A DNA stretch of 64,000 nucleotides from GCA-2861595 sp035526335 (lineage in GTDB: Bacteria; Actinomycetota; Acidimicrobiia; Acidimicrobiales; GCA-2861595): the NCBI GenBank assembly GCA_035526335.1, contig DATLCN010000036.1, positions 62,001 to 126,000 of the forward strand, read 5' to 3'. The translations under genes were made by a program, and so were the position numbers. The notes below the pieces were generated by a model. The model was given only the letters and a program-made list of their open reading frames with translations. It did not search any database and was not told the origin of the DNA. Of this stretch, positions 56,810 through 64,000 are shown piece by piece; positions within the stretch are counted from its first letter, which is position 1, and each line of letters starts with the position of its first letter.

Positions 56810-57864
56810 TCTTCATCGCCCCCCTCGCCGGTCTTCTCGCAGCGACCTCGCCAAGCCCCGCCATCGGGGCACCCCACGGGACGGTGGTCTCGCTGGCCGC
56901 CAGCTCCGGCAGCCGCCAGTTCTTCGTGGAGAACCTCGCGGGGTCGGACCTGACCAGCTTCAGCATCGACCGGAACGGCGCACAGCCCTTCCGGGTCCGG
57001 GTGGTGGACGCCAACTACGGCAGCGTGGCCGAGGACTACCAGATCAGCGCCACTCTCAACAATCTCTACAAGGACGGGGACCCGACCAAGGCCAAGATCC
57101 CCTCGTCGGGCTTCAGCATCGGGTACGGGGCGTCCAACCTGTCCGCTTCGGGCGTGAGCTTTCCGGTGGAGCCGTCCTACATCCTCACGGGGGCGGTCCC
57201 GAGCTGCACCAACCTCATCTCCCAGGGAGGCGTCCTGGCCACCCTCAGCACGCTGTCGTCGTTGTGCGTACTGCTCGGCACGGGCGGCGTGAACGTGGGC
57301 AGCCTCCCCGTCGCCGGCACGGTCACGATCGTGGTGCCGACGACCTCACAGCTGACGAGCCTGGCCAGCCTGCCCCTCCAGCTCAGCGGCGCCACGGGAG
57401 GCACCTTCACCAGCGCCGACTATCAGAACGGCATCGGCGCGGGCGACACCTCGGGCACCGGGGCAGGGACGGCGGTCGGGCTCATGACCGGCACCGGCGG
57501 CCTCACTGCCGGCCTGCTCTCGCTGATCACCGGCAATTTACCCCTTTCATCCACGCCGCTGACCACCGCCGACGACGCCGGTGCCAGGGTGCCGGTGGCC
57601 AACGCCGTGAACGCGCTCATCGGTAGCACCAGCAGCACCACCCTCTCCCAGCTCGGACAGGCCATCGCCGGCCTCGGCAACCTCGCCCAGGAGTCGGCCG
57701 TCCTCAATCAGCTCACCGGCACCCTGCAGACGCCGGTTCTGTCGAACATCAAGGAGCTGACCGGCATCTATGCCTCCTTCCCCGTCCTCGCCGCCGCCGC
57801 CACAGTGCCCCAGAGCGGGACCTACTCGGGCACGATGACGGTCACGTTCGTCCAGACCCCGTAG
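56797..57864 (+). CDS. Secreted beta-rich surface protein
   Basis: A 355-residue protein with signal peptide (MIFIAPLAGLLAATSPSPA) and Ser/Thr/Gly-rich body. Its opening RQFFVENLAGSDLTSFSIDR and ending GTYSGTMTVTFVQ resemble the WxL-like protein in the leftward pair. One predicted disulfide pair (SCTNLIS, SLCVLLG). No catalytic motif. ATG 56797 with GAAAGGAAGC upstream. Confidence 0.75.
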   Translation: MRKMIFIAPLAGLLAATSPSPAIGAPHGTVVSLAASSGSRQFFVENLAGSDLTSFSIDRNGAQPFRVRVVDANYGSVAEDYQISATLNNLYKDGDPTKAKIPSSGFSIGYGASNLSASGVSFPVEPSYILTGAVPSCTNLISQGGVLATLSTLSSLCVLLGTGGVNVGSLPVAGTVTIVVPTTSQLTSLASLPLQLSGATGGTFTSADYQNGIGAGDTSGTGAGTAVGLMTGTGGLTAGLLSLITGNLPLSSTPLTTADDAGARVPVANAVNALIGSTSSTTLSQLGQAIAGLGNLAQESAVLNQLTGTLQTPVLSNIKELTGIYASFPVLAAAATVPQSGTYSGTMTVTFVQTP

Positions 57865-57886
57865 CCATCGCTGGCAGAATCGGCCC

Positions 57887-58474
57887 ATGGCTCGATTTGC
57901 CCGGTGGTCGGTCGTACTGATGATGGTGGGAGCGGTGGCGACGGCCACCGCCCCCGCTAGCGCCGTTGGGACCGGAGGTATCGAACTCACGCCGATCCCG
58001 GCTAGGACGCCCGATGGCAAGCCGGTCAGGTCGTTCCGGGTGAAGCTGGCAGGCGGGGAGAAAAAGAGGCTGCAGTTTCTGCTGCGCAACGTGGTGGGGG
58101 TGCCGGCGACGGCCGAGGTGTACGCGGCGTCGGCCACCCGCTCACCCGACGGGCGCTTCGCGGTGGGCGGCGCCGGCTCCGCCCCCTGGATCGAGCTGTC
58201 CCGCCAGACGGTGACGCTGTCGCCGAGGGAGGAGCGGGCCGTGAGCTTCACCGTGAGAAGGAGCGGGGACGGCCATGAGCCCGTGGCCTACGGCGCCCTC
58301 GTCGTCGAGGTGGCGAGGGGCGCGGTCGTGGAGCGGGCGGCCACCATCGTCTCGGTCGCCCGGTCCGGGAGCGATCGCAGTATCCCCGAAGCTCTGGCAG
58401 GCATCGCTGGTCTCCTGCTCCTGGCAGTCGGTCTCTCGGCCGCCTACCGGGCCCGGGCCGCCCGGAGGCGCTGA
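57887..58474 (+). CDS. Short DUF916-like membrane-anchored protein
   Basis: 195 residues: signal peptide (VVLMMVGAVATATAPASA), one immunoglobulin-like beta domain (GGEKKRLQFLLRNVVGVPAT, QTVTLSPREERAVSFTV) and a C-terminal helix (ALAGIAGLLLLAVGLSAAY) with basic tail. It corresponds to the first domain of the larger DUF916-like protein at 54435-55721. ATG 57887, 22 bases after the previous stop. Confidence 0.72.
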   Translation: MARFARWSVVLMMVGAVATATAPASAVGTGGIELTPIPARTPDGKPVRSFRVKLAGGEKKRLQFLLRNVVGVPATAEVYAASATRSPDGRFAVGGAGSAPWIELSRQTVTLSPREERAVSFTVRRSGDGHEPVAYGALVVEVARGAVVERAATIVSVARSGSDRSIPEALAGIAGLLLLAVGLSAAYRARAARRR

Positions 58475-58501
58475 CCAGCCTTCGGGTCGCCCTCGATGGG
58501 A

Positions 58502-58651
58502 GCCGCCCACCAGCCAAGCTCCCTCCTTGCGCCGCTCGGCCCTCACGTCGCCGCCCGTGCTCCGCACGAGGGGTGCGGACGACGTAGAGACCGAGGCCGG
58601 CGCCGCCCTCGTCGTGCACACGTGCGGGGGCTCGGCCCTGAGTCGGATCTC
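58502..58651 (-). pseudogene. Remnant of a histidine-kinase ATPase domain
   Basis: On the minus strand one frame gives EIRLRAEPPHV and later RSTGGDVRAERRKEGAW; a second gives HDEGGAGLGLYVVR between them. Put together this is the end of a HATPase_c domain (G2 box GxGLGL and the following GG..AE segment). Frame changes and loss of the rest show decay. It fills the 196-bp gap between two genes. Confidence 0.5.
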
Positions 58652-58670
58652 CCTGCGGGGCCTCTGGCCC

Positions 58671-60215
58671 TCAGTCGAAGGTGACCCTCATCTCGAACCG
58701 GTCGAAGCCGCCGTCGTGGCGGGCCAGGAACCCGAAGGCGTCGAGGGGCTCGAGGTTGGGCCTGACCTCGTTCTCGTAATCGCCCCGCTCGTCGCCTTCG
58801 GCGTAACCGAGGAAGGCCTTCTCGATGGCCTCGCGGATGGGATCGATCCTCAGGACCATCTGGGCGACCGTTCGGGAAGAACCCTCACCTACGACCTTCC
58901 GGTAGGAAGAGCTGTCGCCGAGCGTGGAGGACGCCGGCTTGGACAGCTGCTCGAGGTACTCGATCCGGTTGGCCAGCACGAACCGGTCGCCGAAGAGGGC
59001 CATGGCCGGTTGGACGCCGGGGGTGACGGCCGCGGGAAAGACGTAGGCGGTGGTGCCGTCACCGACCTTGCGCTCCTGCAGCTGGATGTCACCGGTCCTC
59101 TGGAGAGCTGAGACGATCTTGGGGACGGCCGCCTTGGCCTTCTCCGGGTCGGTGGGCTCGATCACCAGTCCGAAATCGGGGAAGGTCCCGCCTTCCGGTA
59201 CGGCGCCGGCGACGACGACGAACTCACCCTCCATCCACGAAAGGATGTCGGCCTGGAGGTCGAGCCCCGTCTGCTTGCGGAACTCCTCGGCGACCCCGGC
59301 GCCCTCGCCACCGCCCCCGCCGGTGACGATCTCCGTCACCTGCTTGAACACGGTGGAGACGTCGAAGAAGGTAAAGGCGCCGATCGAGTCCTGGGAGAGT
59401 CCCTCGGTGATCTCGGCCGTGCCGCCCTTTCCGGAGTTGAACGGCCTGGACACCCCCTCGAAGACCAGGGCCTCCTTCTCGGCGTGGAGATCGACCGCCA
59501 CCGAGCTGGCGTCCTTGAAGGCCTTGGTGAGGTCGAAGCCGGGGAGCGGGCTCGACTGCTCGGCCAGGCGGATGACCGCCTGGACGTCGGTCCACGCCAG
59601 CACCAACCGGTCCCCTGCCAGCTCGTCGACCACGTCGTTGAACGACTTGCTACTGGCCAGCCCCCCGTCGTCCTTGCCGGCCTGCGCCTCGATGACGTCG
59701 AGCACCTTGTCGTCGCCGGCGGGATCACTCTGATCGGAGATCACGGCGAAGCCCTCCACCATGCGGTACCTGCCTTCGAAATCGCCGCTCTTGCGTACCT
59801 TCTCCAGTGCCGCGGTCGCCTTGACCTTGTCGGTGGTCTGAACGAACACCACCGGTCGGGGTTCGTGACCGCCTGCCGGAGGCAGGAGGGCGAAGGCCAC
59901 CTCGCCTCCCAGCCACGGCTCCACGTCGCGTTTGAAATCGAGGCCCACCGCTTCCACCAGGTCCCCGAGCAGCTCGTCACGGGTCTCGTCGAACTCGCCC
60001 TTCGCCTTCTCCGATGCGGCAGGGAAGCGGCGGGCCACGCTCAGCAGGTTCCGCTTCTGCTCGATCGACGGCTCGAGGTTGACCGTCACGAGGGCGAGCG
60101 CGTCTGCCGGTGTGATGCCGGCGGCACGGGTGGCTTCGTCGGTCTTGTCCCCGCAGGCCGGGAGGAGGAGCAGGGCGAGAGTCACAAGAACTGCCGGCGT
60201 CAGCTTTTTGGCCAT
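58671..60215 (-). CDS. DUF3352 lipoprotein
   Basis: A 514-residue protein with a lipobox (TLALLLLPAC; lipid-modified Cys near residue 21) and repeated alpha/beta units typical of DUF3352 (PADALALVTVNLEP, RPVVFVQTTDKVKATAALEK, PAMALFGDRFVLANRIEYLE). Function unknown; located outside the membrane. ATG 60215, 22 bases after recR. Confidence 0.85.
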   Translation of the reverse strand: MAKKLTPAVLVTLALLLLPACGDKTDEATRAAGITPADALALVTVNLEPSIEQKRNLLSVARRFPAASEKAKGEFDETRDELLGDLVEAVGLDFKRDVEPWLGGEVAFALLPPAGGHEPRPVVFVQTTDKVKATAALEKVRKSGDFEGRYRMVEGFAVISDQSDPAGDDKVLDVIEAQAGKDDGGLASSKSFNDVVDELAGDRLVLAWTDVQAVIRLAEQSSPLPGFDLTKAFKDASSVAVDLHAEKEALVFEGVSRPFNSGKGGTAEITEGLSQDSIGAFTFFDVSTVFKQVTEIVTGGGGGEGAGVAEEFRKQTGLDLQADILSWMEGEFVVVAGAVPEGGTFPDFGLVIEPTDPEKAKAAVPKIVSALQRTGDIQLQERKVGDGTTAYVFPAAVTPGVQPAMALFGDRFVLANRIEYLEQLSKPASSTLGDSSSYRKVVGEGSSRTVAQMVLRIDPIREAIEKAFLGYAEGDERGDYENEVRPNLEPLDAFGFLARHDGGFDRFEMRVTFD

Positions 60216-60237
60216 ATGGAAGCCTATGGCTTTGACG

Positions 60238-60900
60238 TCATCCTTCGACCTCCCGGCGCCCAGACAGGGCGCGGCCGAGTGTCAGCTCGTCGGCATATTC
60301 AAGGTCGCCGCCGACCGGGAGGCCGCTGGCGATGCGGGTCGTCTTGACACCGAGCGGGGTCAGGAGCCTGGCCAGGTACATTGCGGTGGCCTCGCCCTCG
60401 ATGTTTGGGTTGGTGCAAAGGATCACCTCGGTGATCCCCTCGGCGGCGATGCGGGCCAGGAGCTCCCGGACCCGGAGCTGATCGGGCCCCACTCCCTCGA
60501 TCGGGTTTATAGCGCCCTGGAGCACGTGGTACCGGCCGGAGTACTCCTGGGTCTTCTCCACCGCCACGATGTCGCGGGGCTCCTCGACCACACAGACGAT
60601 GCTCCCGTCGCGCCGGGAGTCGAGGCAGAGCTCGCACAGCGTCCCGCCGGCGCTCTCGTCGTCGGTGCCGCCGCCGGCGCTCTCACTCCGGCCGTCCCGG
60701 GTGATCTCGGCCACGTTGAAACAGCGCCGGCAGAACGACACCCGCTCCTTGACCTCGTTGATCGCCGCAGCGAGGCGCTGGGCATCCTCCTTGGACAACT
60801 TGAGGAGGTGGAAGGCGATCCGCTGGGCCGATTTGGGGCCGACGCCTGGCAGCCGGCCGAGCTCGTCGATCAACCCCTGCACCGGGCCGGCGTACACCAC
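60238..60900 (-). CDS. recR: Recombination protein RecR
   Basis: 220 residues; usual length is about 200. HhH region LGRLPGVGPKSAQRIAFHLL, zinc finger FCRRC and LCELC, and TOPRIM VCVVEEPRDIVAVEKT. The two halves of the zinc finger are separated by an extra Gly/Ser/Asp-rich loop (SESAGGGTDDESAGG). Works with RecO and RecF in gap repair. GTG 60900, two bases after the ybaB stop. Confidence 0.96.
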   Translation of the reverse strand: MVYAGPVQGLIDELGRLPGVGPKSAQRIAFHLLKLSKEDAQRLAAAINEVKERVSFCRRCFNVAEITRDGRSESAGGGTDDESAGGTLCELCLDSRRDGSIVCVVEEPRDIVAVEKTQEYSGRYHVLQGAINPIEGVGPDQLRVRELLARIAAEGITEVILCTNPNIEGEATAMYLARLLTPLGVKTTRIASGLPVGGDLEYADELTLGRALSGRREVEG

Positions 60901-60902
60901 GT

Positions 60903-61301
60903 TCAGTCGATGGCGGGTGGGGAGCCGGCCGGCCCGGGTAGGCCGGGCAGGCCCAGCGCGCTTGGAGCGATGGTGCCCAGCGCCTGTTGGTTGACGGTTT
61001 GGGCCTTGGCCACGGCGTCATTGCACGCGGCGACCACGAGATCCTCCAGCATGGCCACGTCATCGGGGTCGAGGGCCGCCGGGTTGATCGACACGGACTG
61101 GAACCGCAGCCCGCCGGTGAGCATCACCCGGACAGCTCCCCCCCCGGCCTGGCCCTCCACCACCTCCTCGGCCGCCGCCTGTTGAGCCTCCGCCAGCTGC
61201 AGCTGCATGGCCTGGGCCTGCTGCAGGAGGGCGCCGATGTCGAACTGCCCGGTGTCGGACAACCCGCCCAGCAACTGCCCGAATGGATCATCGGAACTCA
61301 T
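60903..61301 (-). CDS. YbaB/EbfC nucleoid-associated protein
   Basis: A 132-residue protein with the YbaB core (LLQQAQAMQLQLAEAQQAAA, VRVMLTGGLRFQSVSINPAA, DDVAMLEDLVVAACNDAVAK). The dnaX-ybaB-recR order is widely conserved. ATG overlaps the dnaX stop (ATGA). Confidence 0.94.
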   Translation of the reverse strand: MSSDDPFGQLLGGLSDTGQFDIGALLQQAQAMQLQLAEAQQAAAEEVVEGQAGGGAVRVMLTGGLRFQSVSINPAALDPDDVAMLEDLVVAACNDAVAKAQTVNQQALGTIAPSALGLPGLPGPAGSPPAID

Positions 61302-63256
61302 GGCGCTACCTCCTCGGCACCCGGAAATGCCTCTTTCAAGCGGTCGGCGGGCGACGCTACCGGCGGTTGCGGGAGATCATCGGGGCCGAAGGTGCCGGGA
61401 TCGGCAAAGGGATCCTCCTGGTCGTCGTCGTCCTCGACCATCACCGCGCCTGACTCCCCTGAGCTTTCCAGGCCGGCGCCACCCTCCCCTCCCGTGTCCG
61501 GATCATCGACCGGGGGGCCGGTGCCGGCGTCCTCCACGGCCAGCTTCAGCGGAACGGCCACGCCGAAGTGGGCGGCGAGCGCCGTTTCGACATCGTTCTT
61601 GACCTCCCGACATCGGGCGGCGTGGACGTCGTTGGGCACCACGAAGACGGCGACGCCGTCCTTCACCTCCGAGAACCGCCCGCCGGAGAACCGGGCCCGG
61701 GCCCTTCCCGGCAGCGCCCGGTACACCGCGTCCCCCCAGGCCTTGGTGAGCTCATCGCGGCTGGGCCCATCCGGCGTCGGCGGGGTTCCGCTCGGCGGAG
61801 CGGGTTGAGTGGCCGCCGGGGCCGGCGGTGGCGGTGGGCCCGAGGCGGGACGAGGCGGCGGTGGAGGTCCCGCGGCGCGGGGCGGTGGGGGCGGCGGGGG
61901 CTGGCCGGGCGCGGGCGCATTCGGCGTATGGGGTGTGGGCGGGCGGGAACGCAGCGCTCCCAGCGTCGCCCGGGCCTCGTCGGCAGGACGAGGCGTTTGG
62001 GCGGGGGAGGCTGGGGGTGCTGCGTCCGGGACGGCGGCCGGTGCGACCGGCGCGGCCCTCGGCGCCGACGGCTCGGGCGGCGCGGCGGGCGGCGGCGAGG
62101 CGTGCCTCTCGGGCGCCGGCGCTCCGGCGGCAGTGCCCCGGCGCAGCGCCTCGACCTTGTGCTCGAGCCGCTCGAGCCGCTCGACAAGGGCGGCCGGGGA
62201 GGTGTCGGCCTCAGGAGAGGCCAGCCGGACCAGAGCCGTCTCCAGGCTGATGCGCGGATCGAGCGATTCACGCATCTCGACCTGTGCCGTGCCCAGCTGC
62301 TCCATGGCCCGCACCAGCGCCGGCGCACCCAGGCGACGAGCCTGGTCCTCGACCCGCCTCTTGGAGACATCAGCGAGCTCCAGCAGCCCGGGAGCCATGA
62401 GGGCCAGGAACCCATGACGGAGCTGTTCCAGCAGCTCCACGGCGAGGCGCCGGGGCTCCCGGCCGGCGGCGCACGCTGTGGCCACGGCCATCAGGGCCCG
62501 TCCCGGATCCCGGTCGCACAGCGCCTCGACCACCTCGTCGGTGACCGATGTCTCGTCCTCCACCTCGCCGGCGGCCGCCACCTGGTCGAGAACCGACAAA
62601 GCGTCACGAGCCGATCCTTTGCCCCGTCGCACCACGAGGTCGATGGCGTCGGAGGGGACGTTGAGCCCGGCGGCGCGGTTCACGTCGGCCAGGAGCGTCG
62701 ACAGCACCTCGCCGCCCAGGAGCCGGAACTCGTAGTGCTGGGTCCGGCTCCTGATGGTGGGCAGGACCTTCTGCGGATCCGTGGTGGCCAGCACGAAGAT
62801 GACGTGGGCGGGCGGCTCCTCGAGCGTCTTCAGCAGCGCGTTCGACGCCGACGTCGACAGCATGTGCACCTCGTCGACGATGTACACCTTCCACCGCCCC
62901 GGCGTGCCGAGTGCCGCCCTGGAAACCAGGTCACGCATGGCCTCGACGCCGTTGTGGGAGGCGGCGTCGAGCTCGTGGACGTCGAGAGAGGAGCCCGCCT
63001 GGATGGCGACGCACGAGGGGCACGAGCCGCAGGGCTCACCGTCGTCCAGCGCTTGGCAGTTGAGCGCCTTGGCGAGGATCCGGGCTGTTGACGTCTTCCC
63101 GGTGCCCCTCGGGCCGCTGAACAGGTACGCGTGGGAGACCTTCGCCTCACGGACCGCGTTCCGGAGCGCCTTCACGACGTGGTCCTGGCCCCGCACCTCC
63201 CCGAAACGCTGGGGGCGGAAGCGGCGGTAGAGCGATTGGTACGGCTCGTCGGCCAC
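61298..63256 (-). CDS. dnaX: DNA polymerase III subunits gamma/tau
   Basis: A 652-residue clamp-loader ATPase. Walker A FSGPRGTGKTSTARILAKAL, zinc-binding CxnCxxCxxC (CQALDDGEPCGSCPSC), Walker B IVDEVHMLS, and sensor VLATTDPQKV. A Pro/Ala-rich linker of about 140 residues (about 390-530) is followed by a tau-type C-terminal domain ending acidic. No evident frameshift site. GTG 63256, just after the SRP RNA. Confidence 0.95.
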   Translation of the reverse strand: MADEPYQSLYRRFRPQRFGEVRGQDHVVKALRNAVREAKVSHAYLFSGPRGTGKTSTARILAKALNCQALDDGEPCGSCPSCVAIQAGSSLDVHELDAASHNGVEAMRDLVSRAALGTPGRWKVYIVDEVHMLSTSASNALLKTLEEPPAHVIFVLATTDPQKVLPTIRSRTQHYEFRLLGGEVLSTLLADVNRAAGLNVPSDAIDLVVRRGKGSARDALSVLDQVAAAGEVEDETSVTDEVVEALCDRDPGRALMAVATACAAGREPRRLAVELLEQLRHGFLALMAPGLLELADVSKRRVEDQARRLGAPALVRAMEQLGTAQVEMRESLDPRISLETALVRLASPEADTSPAALVERLERLEHKVEALRRGTAAGAPAPERHASPPPAAPPEPSAPRAAPVAPAAVPDAAPPASPAQTPRPADEARATLGALRSRPPTPHTPNAPAPGQPPPPPPPRAAGPPPPPRPASGPPPPPAPAATQPAPPSGTPPTPDGPSRDELTKAWGDAVYRALPGRARARFSGGRFSEVKDGVAVFVVPNDVHAARCREVKNDVETALAAHFGVAVPLKLAVEDAGTGPPVDDPDTGGEGGAGLESSGESGAVMVEDDDDQEDPFADPGTFGPDDLPQPPVASPADRLKEAFPGAEEVAP

Positions 63257-63283
63257 CGGGCGACACTACGCGGCGCCGTCGTT

Positions 63284-63398
63284 CGGTGCGACGGTCAGGC
63301 TTGACTGCGGCACACCGCACCTTCCGCTGAGAGCTGCTGCCTTCCGGCCCTGACTCGGTTCACGGGGCGCAGTTGCGCAGGACCCGACCGTCGCACGG
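63284..63398 (-). ncRNA. ffs: Signal recognition particle RNA (small bacterial type)
   Basis: The minus strand holds the conserved domain IV core GTCAGGGCCGGAAGGCAGCA followed by AGCGGAAGGTGCGG. The ends pair over at least 11 bp (GTGCGACGGTC near 63396-63386 with GACCGTCGCAC near 63296-63286). Its place upstream of dnaX is usual for actinobacteria. The exact ends are approximate. Confidence 0.88.
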
Positions 63399-63435
63399 AG
63401 CGACGGCCCGGACCCACGGTACCCTGACAGGCCCG

Positions 63436-63523
63436 GGAGGGATGCGAGAGCGGCCGAATCGGCACGCCTGGAGTGCGTGTGTGGCGCAAGTCACCGTGGG
63501 TTCAAATCCCACTCCCTCCGCCA
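63436..63523 (+). tRNA. tRNA-Ser (GGA)
   Basis: An 88-base class II tRNA. The acceptor GGAGGGA pairs with TCCCTCC, the anticodon loop CTGGAGT gives GGA, there is a long variable arm, T-loop GTTCAAATC, and encoded CCA at the end. Confidence 0.96.
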
Positions 63524-63561
63524 AACCAGCCATGTCGAGAACCGTCGTCGACGGCGGGGTT

Positions 63562-64000
63562 TCAGTTGCTGCAGACCAGCAGGAAGCAGCTCTTGGGCGG
63601 AGTGGTCGTGGTCGGTGCGGGCGTGCCGGTTGCCGGAGTGGCCGGCGTACCGGGGGCAGGAGTGCGGTTGGCGCCGGGTCGGAGATCGAGCGGTGCGGCG
63701 CCTGCGTCGATCTGGACGGGCTGGCGACCGGGGTGCTCACGGGCCAACTCGGCTCTTGCGTAGGCGAACGCCGCCTGCACGGTGCTGCCTGCGCGGCGCT
63801 CGATGAGCGCCTCTCTGACCATGTACTGGACCATGTACGAACGCCCGAACAACGAGCTCTCGTAGGCCAGTGAGTCGGCGGGGGCGGCGCCGGTGAGAAC
63901 CCGGCCAGGGGCGAGGGCCTCGGTGAAGCCGGCGCCGTAACAGGCGACCATGGCTATCCAGGCCCGCCTCGCCTGCATGGGAGCGAGACGCTCCGCCAAC
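63562..64000 (-). CDS. Caspase-fold-like cysteine peptidase, C-terminal part (cut by window edge)
   Basis: The last 146 residues of a protein entering from beyond 64000. AWIAMVACYGAGFTEALAPG followed by GAAPADSLAYES resembles the catalytic-Cys strand of caspase/legumain-like (C13/C14 clan) peptidases; the His-bearing strand would be outside the window. It ends with a Pro/Thr-rich stretch and SCFLLVCSN. The family call is tentative. Confidence 0.5.
   Translation of the reverse strand, partial: LAERLAPMQARRAWIAMVACYGAGFTEALAPGRVLTGAAPADSLAYESSLFGRSYMVQYMVREALIERRAGSTVQAAFAYARAELAREHPGRQPVQIDAGAAPLDLRPGANRTPAPGTPATPATGTPAPTTTTPPKSCFLLVCSN

Noticed and set aside
61798..62120. GC-rich repeats in the dnaX linker region as a tandem repeat or mobile element
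   Set aside because: The DNA simply encodes the Pro/Ala-rich linker of the tau subunit; codon phase is kept and no unit repeats exactly.
1..64000. CRISPR arrays, insertion sequences or rRNA genes
   Set aside because: No regularly spaced repeats, no transposase motifs and no rRNA sequences were seen in either strand.

Overview
The window is high-GC chromosomal DNA from an actinobacterium. It covers the replication-origin neighbourhood and its flanks. The order cca, DUF6049 gene, murJ, ECF sigma factor, anti-sigma factor, trxB, trxA, cwlM, parB, parA, rsmG, jag, yidC, yidD, rnpA, rpmH, dnaA, dnaN, recF, DUF721, gyrB, gyrA, DUF3566 gene, tRNA-Ile closely matches the Mycobacterium tuberculosis origin region (Rv3907c to Rv3924c, then Rv0001 to Rv0007 and ileT). 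The block at 1-4600 (penicillin-binding protein, DUF5318, PadR, ino1) matches Rv0050 to Rv0046c. Gene content and the separate MurJ and kinase genes suggest a deep-branching lineage, for example Acidimicrobiia-like; that placement is inference.

Layout. 1-4700: a bifunctional penicillin-binding protein cut by the window edge, two membrane proteins, DUF5318, a PadR regulator with a visible promoter and operator, and inositol-phosphate synthase. 4.7-8.9 kb: methyltransferase, CCA-adding enzyme, an orphan PilT ATPase and a GNAT acetyltransferase. 8.1-19.7 kb: a nearly gapless cell-envelope, stress and redox series with many 4-bp start/stop overlaps (GNAT, DUF6049, MurJ, a small membrane protein, DegV, then Ser/Thr kinase, sigma and anti-sigma factors, TrxB, TrxA, CwlM). 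20-25.6 kb: the leftward parB-to-rpmH chromosome segregation and membrane insertion cluster, with two parS-like sites in parA. 25.6-35.9 kb: dnaA to tRNA-Ile. 36-37.2 kb: a short accessory patch with a RelE/Phd toxin-antitoxin pair and a frameshifted surface-protein pseudogene. 37.3-44.7 kb: exporter, BioF2-type acetyltransferase, GGDEF-EAL protein, HtrA protease and a secreted protein. 44.8-48.6 kb: asd and lysC, divergent from two cyclophilins. 48.6-54.4 kb: S51 peptidase, degenerate GGDEF protein, acyl-CoA carboxylase beta and small subunits, aat, a zinc-ribbon receiver protein and a 5'-3' exonuclease. 54.4-58.5 kb: two divergent surface-protein operons resembling DUF916/WxL modules. 58.5-63.4 kb: a histidine-kinase remnant, a DUF3352 lipoprotein, recR, ybaB, dnaX and the SRP RNA. 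63.4-64 kb: tRNA-Ser and the C-terminal part of a caspase-fold-like protein.

The core genes work together in replication initiation and clamp function (dnaA, dnaN, recF, gyrAB), origin segregation (parAB with parS), membrane insertion (yidC, jag), and lipid II flipping and its control (murJ, kinase, cwlM). The most unusual features are: three genes whose natural start lacks ATG, GTG or TTG (sigma factor, cwlM, relE); a catalytically complete kinase separate from MurJ where mycobacteria have a MurJ-pseudokinase fusion; a CwlM-like protein with no recognisable amidase zinc site; a mirror-image WxL/DUF916-like surface locus with a sortase-type anchor protein; and several decayed gene fragments in intergenic DNA.
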